DNA of 64,000 bases from Roseovarius azorensis (GTDB taxonomy: Bacteria > Pseudomonadota > Alphaproteobacteria > Rhodobacterales > Rhodobacteraceae). The DNA is taken from contig NZ_FOAG01000001.1 of the NCBI RefSeq assembly GCF_900109455.1, positions 248,001 through 312,000 on the forward strand. Reading direction: 5' to 3'. The notes beneath the pieces are model-generated. The model saw only the letters and a list, made by a program, of their open reading frames with translations, did no database searches and was not told the origin of the DNA. The position numbers and the translations under genes were made by a program. Shown here piece after piece: positions 1 through 7,732 of this stretch; positions within the stretch are counted from its first letter, which is position 1; the number at the start of each line of letters is the position of its first letter.

Positions 1-81
1 ACCACGCTGCGCGTCGGCGAGCAGGTCCGCGAGGTCATCGCGGCCCCGGCCACCGGCTATCTCTTCCAGGACGTGGCGTGA
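1..81 (+). CDS. 3' end of a phage head protein (partial)
   Basis: Frame 1 is open from the window edge to a TGA at 79-81 and gives 26 residues ending in GYLFQDVA. The gene is cut by the left edge, so only its C-terminus is visible. It lies directly before a Mu gp35-like gene and a gp36-like gene. In Mu-type prophages that position belongs to the major head subunit or a small decoration protein. The fragment is too short to choose between these, so the head-protein role is inferred from position only. Confidence 0.45.
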   Translation, partial: TTLRVGEQVREVIAAPATGYLFQDVA

Positions 82-92
82 GGGGGCGGGGC

Positions 93-458
93 ATGAGCTA
101 TCTCATCAAACGCACCGTGATCGCCGCCACGCGGCTGGAGTTCGGCACTGAGGCGCAGGCCGAAGAGATCGGCACGCCCGCCGAGATCGAGCGGCTCGTC
201 GCCCTGGGCGCGATCGAGGCGATCGAGGGGGGCGCACCTGCGCCCTCCGCCCCGGCGGGCGGCGAGGACGCGCTGCGCGCCGCGCTGATCGAGGCGATCG
301 GCACCCTGCCGCAGGACGGCTTCACCGGCGGCAAGGAGCCCAAGCCCAGGGTCGAGGCGCTGCAGGCCGCGCTGCCCGATCTTGCGGATCAGATCACGGC
401 GGCGGTCCGCAACGCGGTCTGGGACGAGATGCAGGCCGCGGCCGATCCGGCCAGCTGA
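93..458 (+). CDS. Mu gp35/HI1506-like phage head-region protein
   Basis: A 121-residue acidic protein. I chose ATG 93 over the GTG at 78 because the GGGGCGGGG stretch before it can act as a ribosome site. The N-terminal half (V-I-A-A-T-R-L-E-F through the E-R-L-V-A-L-G-A repeat) and the C-terminal helix-rich segment with a K-P-R-V-E-A-L core resemble the HI1506/FluMu gp35 family encoded between the capsid gene and gp36 in Mu-like phages. The function in that family is not established; it is thought to belong to the head. No catalytic motif or membrane segment is visible. The family call rests on recognition plus position and is moderate. Confidence 0.5.
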   Translation: MSYLIKRTVIAATRLEFGTEAQAEEIGTPAEIERLVALGAIEAIEGGAPAPSAPAGGEDALRAALIEAIGTLPQDGFTGGKEPKPRVEALQAALPDLADQITAAVRNAVWDEMQAAADPAS

Positions 459-538
459 ATACCCCCAGCGGACGCCCGCGCAGATGAGGCGTGACAGCCG
501 GGAGAGACCGGCACCCGAATTTCCATGAGGTCCCGCTG

Positions 539-964
539 ATGCCCTTTCTCACCGTCCCCGACATGATCGAGCGCATCGGCGAGGCGCGCCTTGCCGAGGT
601 CACCACGCGCTCCGGCCCGGTGGGCGCGATTGATATGTCCGCGCTGCAGGTGGCGATCGACGACGCCGTTGCCGAGGCCGAAAGCTATGTTTCCGGCCTC
701 TATGACACCGCCAACCCGCCGCGCGTGCTGAGCGTGCATGCCGCCGCCATCGCCTGGTACCGGCTGCTCGGCGATCGCGCCCCGGCCATCGAGGGCGCGA
801 AGGAGAACCACGCGCTGGCGCTTGACTTTCTGCGCCGGGTGCGCGCGGGCGAGGTGTCGCTGGGCGACGAGACCCCCACCGACAGCGCGCGCGGCCAGTC
901 TCACCGCCCGCAGGTTAGCGCGCCCGCCGCGACCTTCACCCGCGACACGCTCGGGGGCTTCTGA
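539..964 (+). CDS. Mu gp36-like protein (DUF1320 family), head-tail connector region
   Basis: A 141-residue protein. ATG 539 is preceded by GAGGT at usable distance and is preferred over ATG 491. It begins with the DUF1320 pattern (D-M-I-E-R-I-G near residue 8, then A-I-D-D-A-V-A-E-A-E-S-Y-V-S-G-L-Y). That pattern marks Mu gp36-like proteins made of an N-terminal helix-turn-helix-like bundle and thought to act at the head-tail junction. The next gene starts 1 base after its stop codon, at 966, in the conserved gp36-gpG order of Mu-like phages. The family call is firm; the exact role in the virion is an inference from family knowledge. Confidence 0.75.
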   Translation: MPFLTVPDMIERIGEARLAEVTTRSGPVGAIDMSALQVAIDDAVAEAESYVSGLYDTANPPRVLSVHAAAIAWYRLLGDRAPAIEGAKENHALALDFLRRVRAGEVSLGDETPTDSARGQSHRPQVSAPAATFTRDTLGGF

Positions 965-965
965 G

Positions 966-1454
966 ATGGTGACACTATCGCTCACGCTCGAAGACACCGG
1001 CCTCGAGGCGGGTCTGACCGACGCGCTCCGGCAGCTCTCGGACCTCACGCCGCTGATGCGCCGCATCGGGGGCGTGCTGGAGACCTCCGTCTCCGAACGC
1101 TTCGAGCAGAGCAAGGGACCGGGCGGCGTGCCCTGGGCACCGTCACAGCGCGCCCGCGAGGTGGGCGGCAAGACGCTGGTCGACAGCACCCGGCTGCGTG
1201 ACAGCATCGTCTCCGAGGCCGGGCCACGCTCGGTCGAGGTGGGCAGCAATGTGCCCTACGCGGCCATCCATCAGAGCGGCGGCACCATCAAGCCGCGCGA
1301 TGCCGACAAGCTCGCCTTCCGGCTGCCCAACGGCCAGTTCGTCATGGTCGATCAGGTCACCATTCCGGCGCGGCCCTTCCTTGGTTTTGACGCCGCGGAC
1401 GAGGCCGAAATCGCCCAAGAGGTGGCTGCTTGGCTGGCAGAGGCGTTTTCATGA
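966..1454 (+). CDS. phage virion morphogenesis protein (Mu gpG-like)
   Basis: A 162-residue protein whose 3' end overlaps the next ATG (ATGA at 1451-1454). Family features seen: a helical N-terminus (L-T-D-A-L-R-Q-L-S), the motif P-G-G-V-P-W-A-P-S near residue 50, R-L-R-D-S-I near residue 72, the P-Y-A-A-I-H-Q-S-G-G-T segment, and a terminal I-P-A-R-P-F-L-G-F signature. These are the hallmarks of the Mu G / virion-morphogenesis family, which is thought to act in tail completion or head-tail joining. It sits in the expected place between gp36 and the tail terminator. Confidence 0.82.
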   Translation: MVTLSLTLEDTGLEAGLTDALRQLSDLTPLMRRIGGVLETSVSERFEQSKGPGGVPWAPSQRAREVGGKTLVDSTRLRDSIVSEAGPRSVEVGSNVPYAAIHQSGGTIKPRDADKLAFRLPNGQFVMVDQVTIPARPFLGFDAADEAEIAQEVAAWLAEAFS

Positions 1455-1903
1455 GCGCGCCGGTGCTCAGCCTGGCACCGATCGTGGCCCGCATCGAGGC
1501 GGCGGCGCTCTATCGCAGCGTCGGCGGGGCCGCCGACATGCGCCGGGCGGCACAGTCAGGGGCGATGGGCAGTCCGCTGGCCTTCGTGATGCCGGGAGCC
1601 GAGGCCACAAGACCCTCCGGCATGGTCGGGGGCACCCAGCACAGCAGCGTCACCGCGCGGTTCATCGTCGTCACCCTGGCCGAGGACATCCGCCACGATG
1701 CGGGTCTGCGCGCGGTGAGCCAGCTCGAGGAGGTGCGCGCCGGTCTGCTTTCCGCCCTCGCGGGCTGGGGGCCGGACTATGCCGATGGTCCGGTGAGCCA
1801 CCTCTCGGGCCAGCTCGTGACCGGGCCACTGCCCGGCGGGCTGCTGGGCTGGCAGGACGAATTCTCGCTCCGCTTCCGGCGGCGCTTAACCACAGGAGGC
1901 TGA
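1451..1903 (+). CDS. phage tail terminator/completion protein (Mu gp37-like)
   Basis: A 150-residue protein translationally coupled to the previous gene through ATGA. The central Q-H-S-S-V-T-A-R-F-I-V-V-T-L strand, the L-R-A-V-S-Q-L-E-E-V-R-A-G-L-L-S-A-L-A-G-W helix and the C-terminal D-E-F-S-L-R-F-R-R segment match the small alpha/beta tail-terminator fold of Mu gp37 and lambda gpU-type proteins that cap the growing tail tube. The gene immediately precedes the tail-tube gene, which has a perfect AGGAGG ribosome site at 1894-1899 inside this reading frame. The terminator role is inferred from fold-like pattern and position. Confidence 0.6.
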   Translation: MSAPVLSLAPIVARIEAAALYRSVGGAADMRRAAQSGAMGSPLAFVMPGAEATRPSGMVGGTQHSSVTARFIVVTLAEDIRHDAGLRAVSQLEEVRAGLLSALAGWGPDYADGPVSHLSGQLVTGPLPGGLLGWQDEFSLRFRRRLTTGG

Positions 1904-1904
1904 C

Positions 1905-2888
1905 ATGCCGATGTCCTTCGATACGCGATTTCTGATCGCCAGGCTGCAAACCGCCAGAGACGTGGCGGCAGAGTATGGCGGGGCCAACCTTCTGCCCGCG
2001 CTCGAGCTCAATCACCGCCCGCTTGAGGCGGACCGCCAGACCCGCGACATTCTCGACGGCTCGCCCGGCGGCGCGGGCAAGGATTTCCTCGCCCGGCCGC
2101 GGGTGCGGGTGACCGCCGCCCTCGAGGCCGCCGCCGGGGTCGCCCCCGGCACCGCCCCCTTCTGGGGCGAGATCGCCCAGGCCTGCGGTCTGGCGGAGAC
2201 CGTCGAGGCGGGGATCTCTGCCTCCTACAGCCCCGGCTCGGACGCGAATGCCAAATGGGCCACGCTGGTGGGCGGCTTTGGCGGCACGCAGGGCGCGCCC
2301 GGCACCGCCGACGATTTTCTGCAGGAGGCGATCAACGCCACCGGCACGATCGGGTTTCAGGCGCGCGACGGCGAGCTGCCGCGGCTCGATCTCGATCTGA
2401 CCGCGATCTACGGCGCGCCGGTGGCGCGCGGTGCCATCGCCGCCGCCTCGCCGCTCGATATCGGCCCGCTCGGACAGGCGGCCTACCGCGAGGTCGATCC
2501 GGTCAGCTACGCCAACAGCGCCTTCAGCTTCGCGGGTGAGACGCTCGTGCTGCGCGAGCTCACCATGCAGGACGAGACCCCGGTGATCTATTCGGACCGG
2601 CCCAATGACCTGAGCACCCGGCGCGGGCGGCGCAGATATACCGGGCGCATGGTGGTGACCGCCCCCGCGCTGGGGAGTTTCGATTATTTCGCGCGCTCGC
2701 TCGACGGCACCGAGCAGGCGCTGCTCTTCAGCAACGGCCCCTTGGGCAACCGGTTCGAGTTCCGCGCCGACCGGGTGCAGGCGTTCCTCAGCGATCTGGG
2801 CGAGCAGGACAACGACGTGATCGCCACGTTTGACCTGCTCTACCTCCACCACGACACCACCGGCAATTTCAGGATCACCGCGAAATGA
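1905..2888 (+). CDS. phage tail tube (major tail) protein
   Basis: A 327-residue protein starting 2 bases after the previous stop with AGGAGG six bases upstream. It has the size and beta-rich composition of the large siphophage tail-tube proteins that polymerise into the DNA conduit. Recognisable features are the N-terminal R-Q-T-R-D-I-L-D segment and a C-terminal domain with Y-T-G-R-M-V-V-T and G-N-R-F-E-F-R-A-D-R strands. It overlaps the tail assembly chaperone gene by 4 bases. This tube, chaperone, tape-measure order is universal in long-tailed phages and supports the call as much as the sequence does. Confidence 0.65.
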   Translation: MPMSFDTRFLIARLQTARDVAAEYGGANLLPALELNHRPLEADRQTRDILDGSPGGAGKDFLARPRVRVTAALEAAAGVAPGTAPFWGEIAQACGLAETVEAGISASYSPGSDANAKWATLVGGFGGTQGAPGTADDFLQEAINATGTIGFQARDGELPRLDLDLTAIYGAPVARGAIAAASPLDIGPLGQAAYREVDPVSYANSAFSFAGETLVLRELTMQDETPVIYSDRPNDLSTRRGRRRYTGRMVVTAPALGSFDYFARSLDGTEQALLFSNGPLGNRFEFRADRVQAFLSDLGEQDNDVIATFDLLYLHHDTTGNFRITAK

Positions 2889-3211
2889 CCAGCTTCCGCT
2901 TCAACCCCCGCCCCACCACCTGGGTCACCGTCAGGCTGAACGTGCCCGCCGAGGACGGCCCGCAGGTGCAGACCTTTCGCGCCAAATTCCTGATCCTGCC
3001 GCAGGAGGAACGCAACAGGCTGGGCACGCTCGACGGCAAGGCCGGTCTCGAACAGGTCTGGCTCGACTGGCAGGAGATCGCCGATGTCGACGGCAAGCCG
3101 ATCCCCTACAGCGACGCGCTGCGCGCCGAGCTGCTGGAATTCGACTACGTCCTGCTCGGCGTTGCCGATGCCTATGCCCGCGCGATGATGGGGATCGAGG
3201 CAAAAAACTGA
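2885..3211 (+). CDS. tail assembly chaperone, short (G-like) form
   Basis: A 108-residue protein between the tube and tape-measure genes, the position of lambda G. Its last codons are GCA AAA AAC TGA, so its stop lies directly after the slippery heptamer A AAA AAC (3202-3208). Ribosomes that stay in frame make this short form. Ribosomes that slip -1 read on into a second frame that stays open to 3609. The protein family is otherwise unremarkable: a mixed alpha/beta domain ending in L-L-G-V-A-D-A-Y-A-R-A-M-M. The chaperone is expected to coat the tape-measure protein before tube assembly. Confidence 0.75.
   Translation: MTSFRFNPRPTTWVTVRLNVPAEDGPQVQTFRAKFLILPQEERNRLGTLDGKAGLEQVWLDWQEIADVDGKPIPYSDALRAELLEFDYVLLGVADAYARAMMGIEAKN
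3202..3208 (+). promoter_or_regulatory. programmed -1 ribosomal frameshift site A AAA AAC
   Basis: The heptamer is in the zero-frame phase X XXY YYZ (gcA AAA AAC TGA), the arrangement required for tandem -1 slippage, with the stop codon immediately after it. Both flanking frames are coding and the pair lies at the lambda G/GT position. The adjoining 3212-3260 segment is very GC-rich and could fold, which would help pausing. Confidence 0.82.
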
Positions 3212-3609
3212 AGGCGGCGGCGCGCGCGATCCTCAAACGGCCCGCCCGCGCCGCCGGACCCGACAGGTTCCAGACCGAGCTTGCGGCCTTCGGGCTGAGC
3301 GCGGCGCAGATCGGTGCGCTGGTGGCGCGCGCGTCGGGCGATGACACAAGGGAGGAGACAGAGGTGTTCGCCTGGCTTGCCACAGCACTCAGATGGTTTC
3401 TGGCGATGTCCTCGCAATGGCGGCGCGATGGCGACGGGCGCGCGACCGGTCTCGATTACGGACCGGCCGAGGCCACCGCGCGGCTGGCTGGTCTCGACGT
3501 GGGCCCGGATGATTTCGCGCATCTGCAGATCCTTGAACAGGCCGTGCTGGCGGAGCTGCGCGGTGCCGTGCGCCAGCGGAGCCCCCGGATCGGAGGGCCG
3601 CGCAGATGA
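3208..3609 (+). CDS. tail assembly chaperone frameshift extension (T-like), made as a GT-type fusion
   Basis: After a -1 shift on A AAA AAC the next codons are CTG AAG GCG. The frame then runs 133 codons to a TGA at 3607-3609 that overlaps the ATG of the tape-measure gene. The encoded segment starts L-K-A-A-A-R-A-I-L-K-R-P and contains an L-A-A-F-G-L-S-A-A-Q-I helix and W-L-A-T-A-L-R-W-F-L, resembling the small helical T domains of siphophage GT proteins. No credible independent start with a ribosome site lies at its beginning, so expression by frameshifting is the simplest reading. The fusion protein would be about 241 residues. Confidence 0.75.
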   Translation: MKAAARAILKRPARAAGPDRFQTELAAFGLSAAQIGALVARASGDDTREETEVFAWLATALRWFLAMSSQWRRDGDGRATGLDYGPAEATARLAGLDVGPDDFAHLQILEQAVLAELRGAVRQRSPRIGGPRR

Positions 3610-6600
3610 TGCTGGTCTCCGCCAAGCTCACCGCCGATGAGAAGGAAATGGTCGAGGCGCTGCGCCGGGCGCGCGCCGAGATGGAAAAGGTGCGCGGCAC
3701 CACCCGCACCGCGGGGCAGAGCGCGCGCGAGGCCGCCACCGGCACCGGACAGCTCGCCCGCGCGCAGCGCGACGGTGCCGAGGCCAGCGCCCGCGCCCGG
3801 CGCGAGACAGAACGCAGCACCACCGCCCAGGGCCGGGCGACGCAGGCCGGGGATCGGCTGGCCCGCTCCCAGGCGCGCACCCGCACCGAGACCCTGCGCG
3901 CCACCGCCGCCACGCAGGCCTTTTCCGGGGCGATGACCAATGCTGCCGCCAGTGCCGCGCTGATCAACGGGCCGCTGGGCGGCGTTGCCTCGCGGTTTTC
4001 GACCATCGCCAGCCTGACCGGGCGGATGAACATTGCCGCCGTGGGGGCCATCGTCGGGCTGAGCGGGCTCACGCTGGCCGCCGCGCGCGGGATCAGCACG
4101 TTCACCGATTACGAGCGCCAGCAGCTCACGTTGCAGGGTGCGCTCAACGCCACCGGTTTTGCTGCCGGGCGCACCGCCGATCAGATCAACGCCACCGCGC
4201 GGCGGATCGCGGTCGACACGCTGGCCTCCGAAGGCGAGGTGCGGCGCGCCGCGACAGTGCTCTTGACGTTCCGTTCGATCGCGGGCGAGACTTTTGATCG
4301 CACGCTTGAGCTCAGCCAGGATCTGGCCGCCAGCGGCTTCGGCACGCTCGAGGGCAACGCGGTGCAGCTCGGCAAGGCGCTCGAGGATCCGATCACCGGC
4401 CTCTCGGCGCTCACGCGGGTCGGCGTCAGCTTCTCGACCACGCAAAAGGAGATGATCCGCGATTTTGCGGAAACCGGGCGCGTGGCCGAGGCGCAGCGTC
4501 TGATCCTCGAGGCCATCGCCCAGCAGGTCGGGGGCACCGGGGTGGCGGCGGGCGGCGGTCTGGCGGGCGGCTTCGATCTTCTGGGCGTAAACGTCAACCG
4601 CTTCTTCGAGATCATCGGCCAGCGGCTCAACGACGGCTCGCGCCTGTCGGAATTCCTGCTGCTCGTCGGCCGCGGCGTCGGCACGCTCAATGACCTGCTG
4701 GATGAGACTCCGGCGGGCGGTGCGGGTGGGCGTGATGTCGTGGCCGAGCAAGCCCGGCTGCTGGCGCTGGAAGAGCGCCGGGCCGAGGTGGCGCGCCGCC
4801 TGGCCGAGGAGACCGCGCGTCCCGGCGGCGAGTTCAGCCTGTTGGCCGCGACCCTGACCGCCGATCTCGACCGGCTCGATGCGGAGATCGCAGCGCTCGA
4901 TACGCGCGTGGCGGGGCTGATCGACACCTCGCGCGATGCCGCGGACGAGGCGGCGGAGGCAGCGCGCAAATCGGCCGATGAACAGAAGAAGATTGCCGAG
5001 GAGCGCATCGCCGGGGTGATCGCGGAGACCGAGCGCGAGATCGAGGCGGCGCGGCTGAGCGAGCTGGCCAATGCGCAGCGCGCGGCCCAGCTCAAGGCCG
5101 GTGTCGCCGCCGACAGCGAGGCCGGTCAGGCCATTGCCGCCAAGGTCGCGGAACTCTTTGCCGAGCGCGAGGCCACGGAAAGCGCCAGGCAGGCCACCGA
5201 GGAACGCACCAGGGCCGAGGCACGGGCGCGCGAGACCGTCGAGGAACTGCTCGAAAGCCTGCGCGGCGAGCTCGACGTCATGCGGACCTCCGACCCGGTG
5301 CTGCGCGAGATGATCCGCCTGCGCGGCAACCTCACGGCGGCAACCGACCAGGAACGCGCGGCGGTCGAGAACCTGATCTCGGTCAAGCGCGTCGAGGCGG
5401 CACTCGGCAATAGCCAGACCGAGCTTGACCGGCTGCGCGAGCGTGTCGCGGCGGCGCGCGACCGCGCCCAGGCCGAGGCGGCTTTTGGCAAGGGAGCCGC
5501 ACGCGGCGCAGAACGCGACGCCTTCCTGCTCGCCGCCGCCGAGGAGCGCCGCCTGCGCAGCGCGGGCCTGGACGGGCCGGAACTGGCGGCCCAGGTCGCG
5601 CGCATTCGCGCCGAAGCCCTCGCCGCACTTCAGGATGCCCCCGACGCCTTCTTCAGCTCGGGTCGCGGCGGCAAGGTCAAGAAGGAGGTCGATATCCTTG
5701 CCAAGGCCTTCGAGGAGTTCGGCCAGCGCTTCGGCGGCACGCTGGAGTTCCAGCAGCGCCAGATCGAAGCCTGGCGCGTCAAGACGATCGAGCAGCTGCG
5801 CGCCGCCGGATTTGGCCACCAGCAATATGCCGACATGGTTGATGCGATTGCCCGCGACCGGCTCAAGGACGCCTACGCGGAGGACCTGCAAAACCGCGAC
5901 GACTGGCAGGCGGGCGTCGAGCGGGGGCTGAACGAGGTCTTCGGTGCGCAGCTCAGCATGGCCGATATTGCCGAGGACACGGTCAAGGCGGCGTTCTCCG
6001 GCATGGAGGACGCCTTCGTCAGCCTGGCCAAAACCGGCAAGATCGAGACCGCCGACCTGGTGGATTTCGCGCTGCGGCAGTTCTTCCGGCTGGCCGCGGC
6101 GGCGGCGACCGGCAATCTCGGCAGTGCGGGCGGCGGGATCTTCGGCAACCTCCTCAGTTCGATTTTTGGCGGGGGGTCCACCACGCAACTCAGTACGCGT
6201 CTGGCTGGATTTCCATCCGTAACCAATTCGAGCGGATCGATTGTCCTGCCACAATTTCATGATGGCGGCGCGGTGCGCGACGGCGGCACTCTTCGCCGCG
6301 TGCCGCTCGCGCTCTTTGACGGCGCACCGCGCCTGCACCGGGGCGGCCTGCTGCCCGGCGAGGTGCCCGCCATCCTCGAGGAGGACGAGCGGGTGCTGAC
6401 GCTGGCGCAACAGCAATCCACCGCCGCCACCATTCAGGGTCTGGCCCAGCTCGCGGCAGCCCCGCGCGGCGCGCCCGCCGGATCGCCCCAGCCGCCGGTG
6501 ATCAATCTCAACGTGATCGGTGCGCCGGGCGAGCCGCAGATCACCGCGCGTCAGAACGGCGACGCCCTCGATATCGACCTCATCTTCAACGACATCGAGG

Positions 6601-6683
6601 GCCGCCTTGCGCGCAACACCGCGCAGGGGCGCGGCCTCGCCCCGGCGATCGCCGGGCGCTTCAATCTCAGAGGGGGTATTTAA
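3606..6683 (+). CDS. phage tail tape measure protein
   Basis: A 1025-residue protein and the longest helical protein of the tail module. It sets tail length and spans the tube lumen. The N-terminal 120 residues are a charged coiled coil (K-E-M-V-E-A-L-R-R-A-R-A-E-M), followed by a hydrophobic Ala/Gly segment around residues 115-165 and long heptad-like stretches from about 380 to 640. A Gly-rich block lies near 835-860. The last 150 residues contain H-D-G-G-A-V and H-R-G-G-L-L-P-G-E-V-P-A-I-L, typical of tape-measure C-termini. It begins with an ATGA overlap after the chaperone frame and ends in a TAATG overlap with the next tail gene. Confidence 0.88.
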   Translation: MMLVSAKLTADEKEMVEALRRARAEMEKVRGTTRTAGQSAREAATGTGQLARAQRDGAEASARARRETERSTTAQGRATQAGDRLARSQARTRTETLRATAATQAFSGAMTNAAASAALINGPLGGVASRFSTIASLTGRMNIAAVGAIVGLSGLTLAAARGISTFTDYERQQLTLQGALNATGFAAGRTADQINATARRIAVDTLASEGEVRRAATVLLTFRSIAGETFDRTLELSQDLAASGFGTLEGNAVQLGKALEDPITGLSALTRVGVSFSTTQKEMIRDFAETGRVAEAQRLILEAIAQQVGGTGVAAGGGLAGGFDLLGVNVNRFFEIIGQRLNDGSRLSEFLLLVGRGVGTLNDLLDETPAGGAGGRDVVAEQARLLALEERRAEVARRLAEETARPGGEFSLLAATLTADLDRLDAEIAALDTRVAGLIDTSRDAADEAAEAARKSADEQKKIAEERIAGVIAETEREIEAARLSELANAQRAAQLKAGVAADSEAGQAIAAKVAELFAEREATESARQATEERTRAEARARETVEELLESLRGELDVMRTSDPVLREMIRLRGNLTAATDQERAAVENLISVKRVEAALGNSQTELDRLRERVAAARDRAQAEAAFGKGAARGAERDAFLLAAAEERRLRSAGLDGPELAAQVARIRAEALAALQDAPDAFFSSGRGGKVKKEVDILAKAFEEFGQRFGGTLEFQQRQIEAWRVKTIEQLRAAGFGHQQYADMVDAIARDRLKDAYAEDLQNRDDWQAGVERGLNEVFGAQLSMADIAEDTVKAAFSGMEDAFVSLAKTGKIETADLVDFALRQFFRLAAAAATGNLGSAGGGIFGNLLSSIFGGGSTTQLSTRLAGFPSVTNSSGSIVLPQFHDGGAVRDGGTLRRVPLALFDGAPRLHRGGLLPGEVPAILEEDERVLTLAQQQSTAATIQGLAQLAAAPRGAPAGSPQPPVINLNVIGAPGEPQITARQNGDALDIDLIFNDIEGRLARNTAQGRGLAPAIAGRFNLRGGI

Positions 6684-7174
6684 TGGCGCTTAAATGGCCC
6701 CTTCCGGACCTCTTCAAGCCGCAGTTCTCCTCCTTCGAGCTGCAGCTGCCCAGCCTCACCCGGCGTTCGGATTTCGACGACGGCGAGGACCGGGTGCGCC
6801 GCGTCGCGCATTCCCGGCCGCTCCGCCAGCGCTTCGATCTCGATGTCGGGCGCAGCGACATGGCGGTGCTGCGGCGCTGGTATCTGGAGGAGACCGATGG
6901 CGGGCGGCTCTGGTTCCGGATGCAGGCCTTCGTCGACGCCGATTACATGGAGGTCGAGGCGCGGCTTATCGACGAGGGCAACGGGCCGTGGGTCGCGCGG
7001 CTGGTGGGCGATCATGAGTATCGCCTCACCCTGCAGATCGAGATCCGCAAGCTGCCGCGCATCGGTGACGCGGCCTTCGTGCTGCGGCAATGGCCCGCCC
7101 GGCCCGCAAGCGTAGCGGCGGCACCCGCCCTGATCCTCGATTTCGAACACGACTTCTTTGCGGCGGAGAGCTGA
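6683..7174 (+). CDS. distal/minor tail protein
   Basis: A 163-residue protein starting in the TAATG overlap with the tape-measure stop, with AGAGGGGG upstream. It lies directly after the tape measure, where distal tail (gpM-like) proteins are encoded. Seen in the sequence: an N-terminal W-P-L-P-D-L-F-K-P segment, R-P-L-R-Q-R-F-D-L-D-V-G and F-V-D-A-D-Y-M-E-V-E-A-R. This is a beta-rich layout without catalytic motifs. The name is inferred from gene order and I do not recognise a specific family. Confidence 0.6.
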   Translation: MALKWPLPDLFKPQFSSFELQLPSLTRRSDFDDGEDRVRRVAHSRPLRQRFDLDVGRSDMAVLRRWYLEETDGGRLWFRMQAFVDADYMEVEARLIDEGNGPWVARLVGDHEYRLTLQIEIRKLPRIGDAAFVLRQWPARPASVAAAPALILDFEHDFFAAES

Positions 7175-7177
7175 GCC

Positions 7178-7732
7178 ATGCCCCACCCGTCGATCATCGC
7201 CAGCTACGCCTACGCCACCGAGGACATCGAGGTCGCCACCGTCGAGGTGCGCCACCCCGAGATCACCGATCCGGTGACCGGGCTGGCCGGGGCGATCCGC
7301 CTGGCCAGCATCTTCGCGCCGCCCGACGAGATCGAGGCGGAGCCGTTCTTCGAGGCCAGGCTCGAGGCGGAGGCCCCCTTGCAGGCCGGTCAGATCGTCC
7401 TCTTCAACCGCGCCCCGATCGAGATCGTGCGGCCCGACAAGACCGCCGTCGGCGTGCCGCTGGCGCGGTTCCGGTTTTCCAATGTCGACGCAAGGATCAC
7501 CGCGGCGCTGATTGCCGCGTCCAAGACGCTGACGCCGGTGGCGATCACCATCCGCTCCTTCACCCTGGCCACGCGGCTCTCGGGCCAGCCCGAGGTGCTC
7601 GACGGGTTCGAGCTGATCGATCCGCGGATCACCGCCGCCGGTGTCGAGGTGACCGCCCGCGCGCCCGATGTGATCAACATCCCCTTTCACGGACAGTTCT
7701 ATGACACGCGCTTCCCGCTGCTTGGTCTCTGA
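7178..7732 (+). CDS. minor tail protein (DUF1833/gpL-like position)
   Basis: A 184-residue protein, 3 bases after the previous stop, with GGAGAG as ribosome site. It carries V-A-T-V-E-V-R-H-P-E-I-T, F-R-F-S-N-V-D-A-R-I-T-A-A-L and P-V-A-I-T-I-R-S-F strands, which resemble the DUF1833 tail proteins found just upstream of the NlpC/P60 tip peptidase in siphophages. Its 3' end overlaps the start of the following gene by 32 bases, so the two are probably translated together. It is probably part of the tail tip complex. The assignment combines a moderate sequence match with position. Confidence 0.6.
   Translation: MPHPSIIASYAYATEDIEVATVEVRHPEITDPVTGLAGAIRLASIFAPPDEIEAEPFFEARLEAEAPLQAGQIVLFNRAPIEIVRPDKTAVGVPLARFRFSNVDARITAALIAASKTLTPVAITIRSFTLATRLSGQPEVLDGFELIDPRITAAGVEVTARAPDVINIPFHGQFYDTRFPLLGL

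Noticed and set aside
3456-6416. 986-codon open frame on the minus strand opposite the tape measure gene
   Set aside because: It is an antisense shadow of a GC-rich coding gene: no ribosome site, strange composition, and the plus strand has a well-placed gene.
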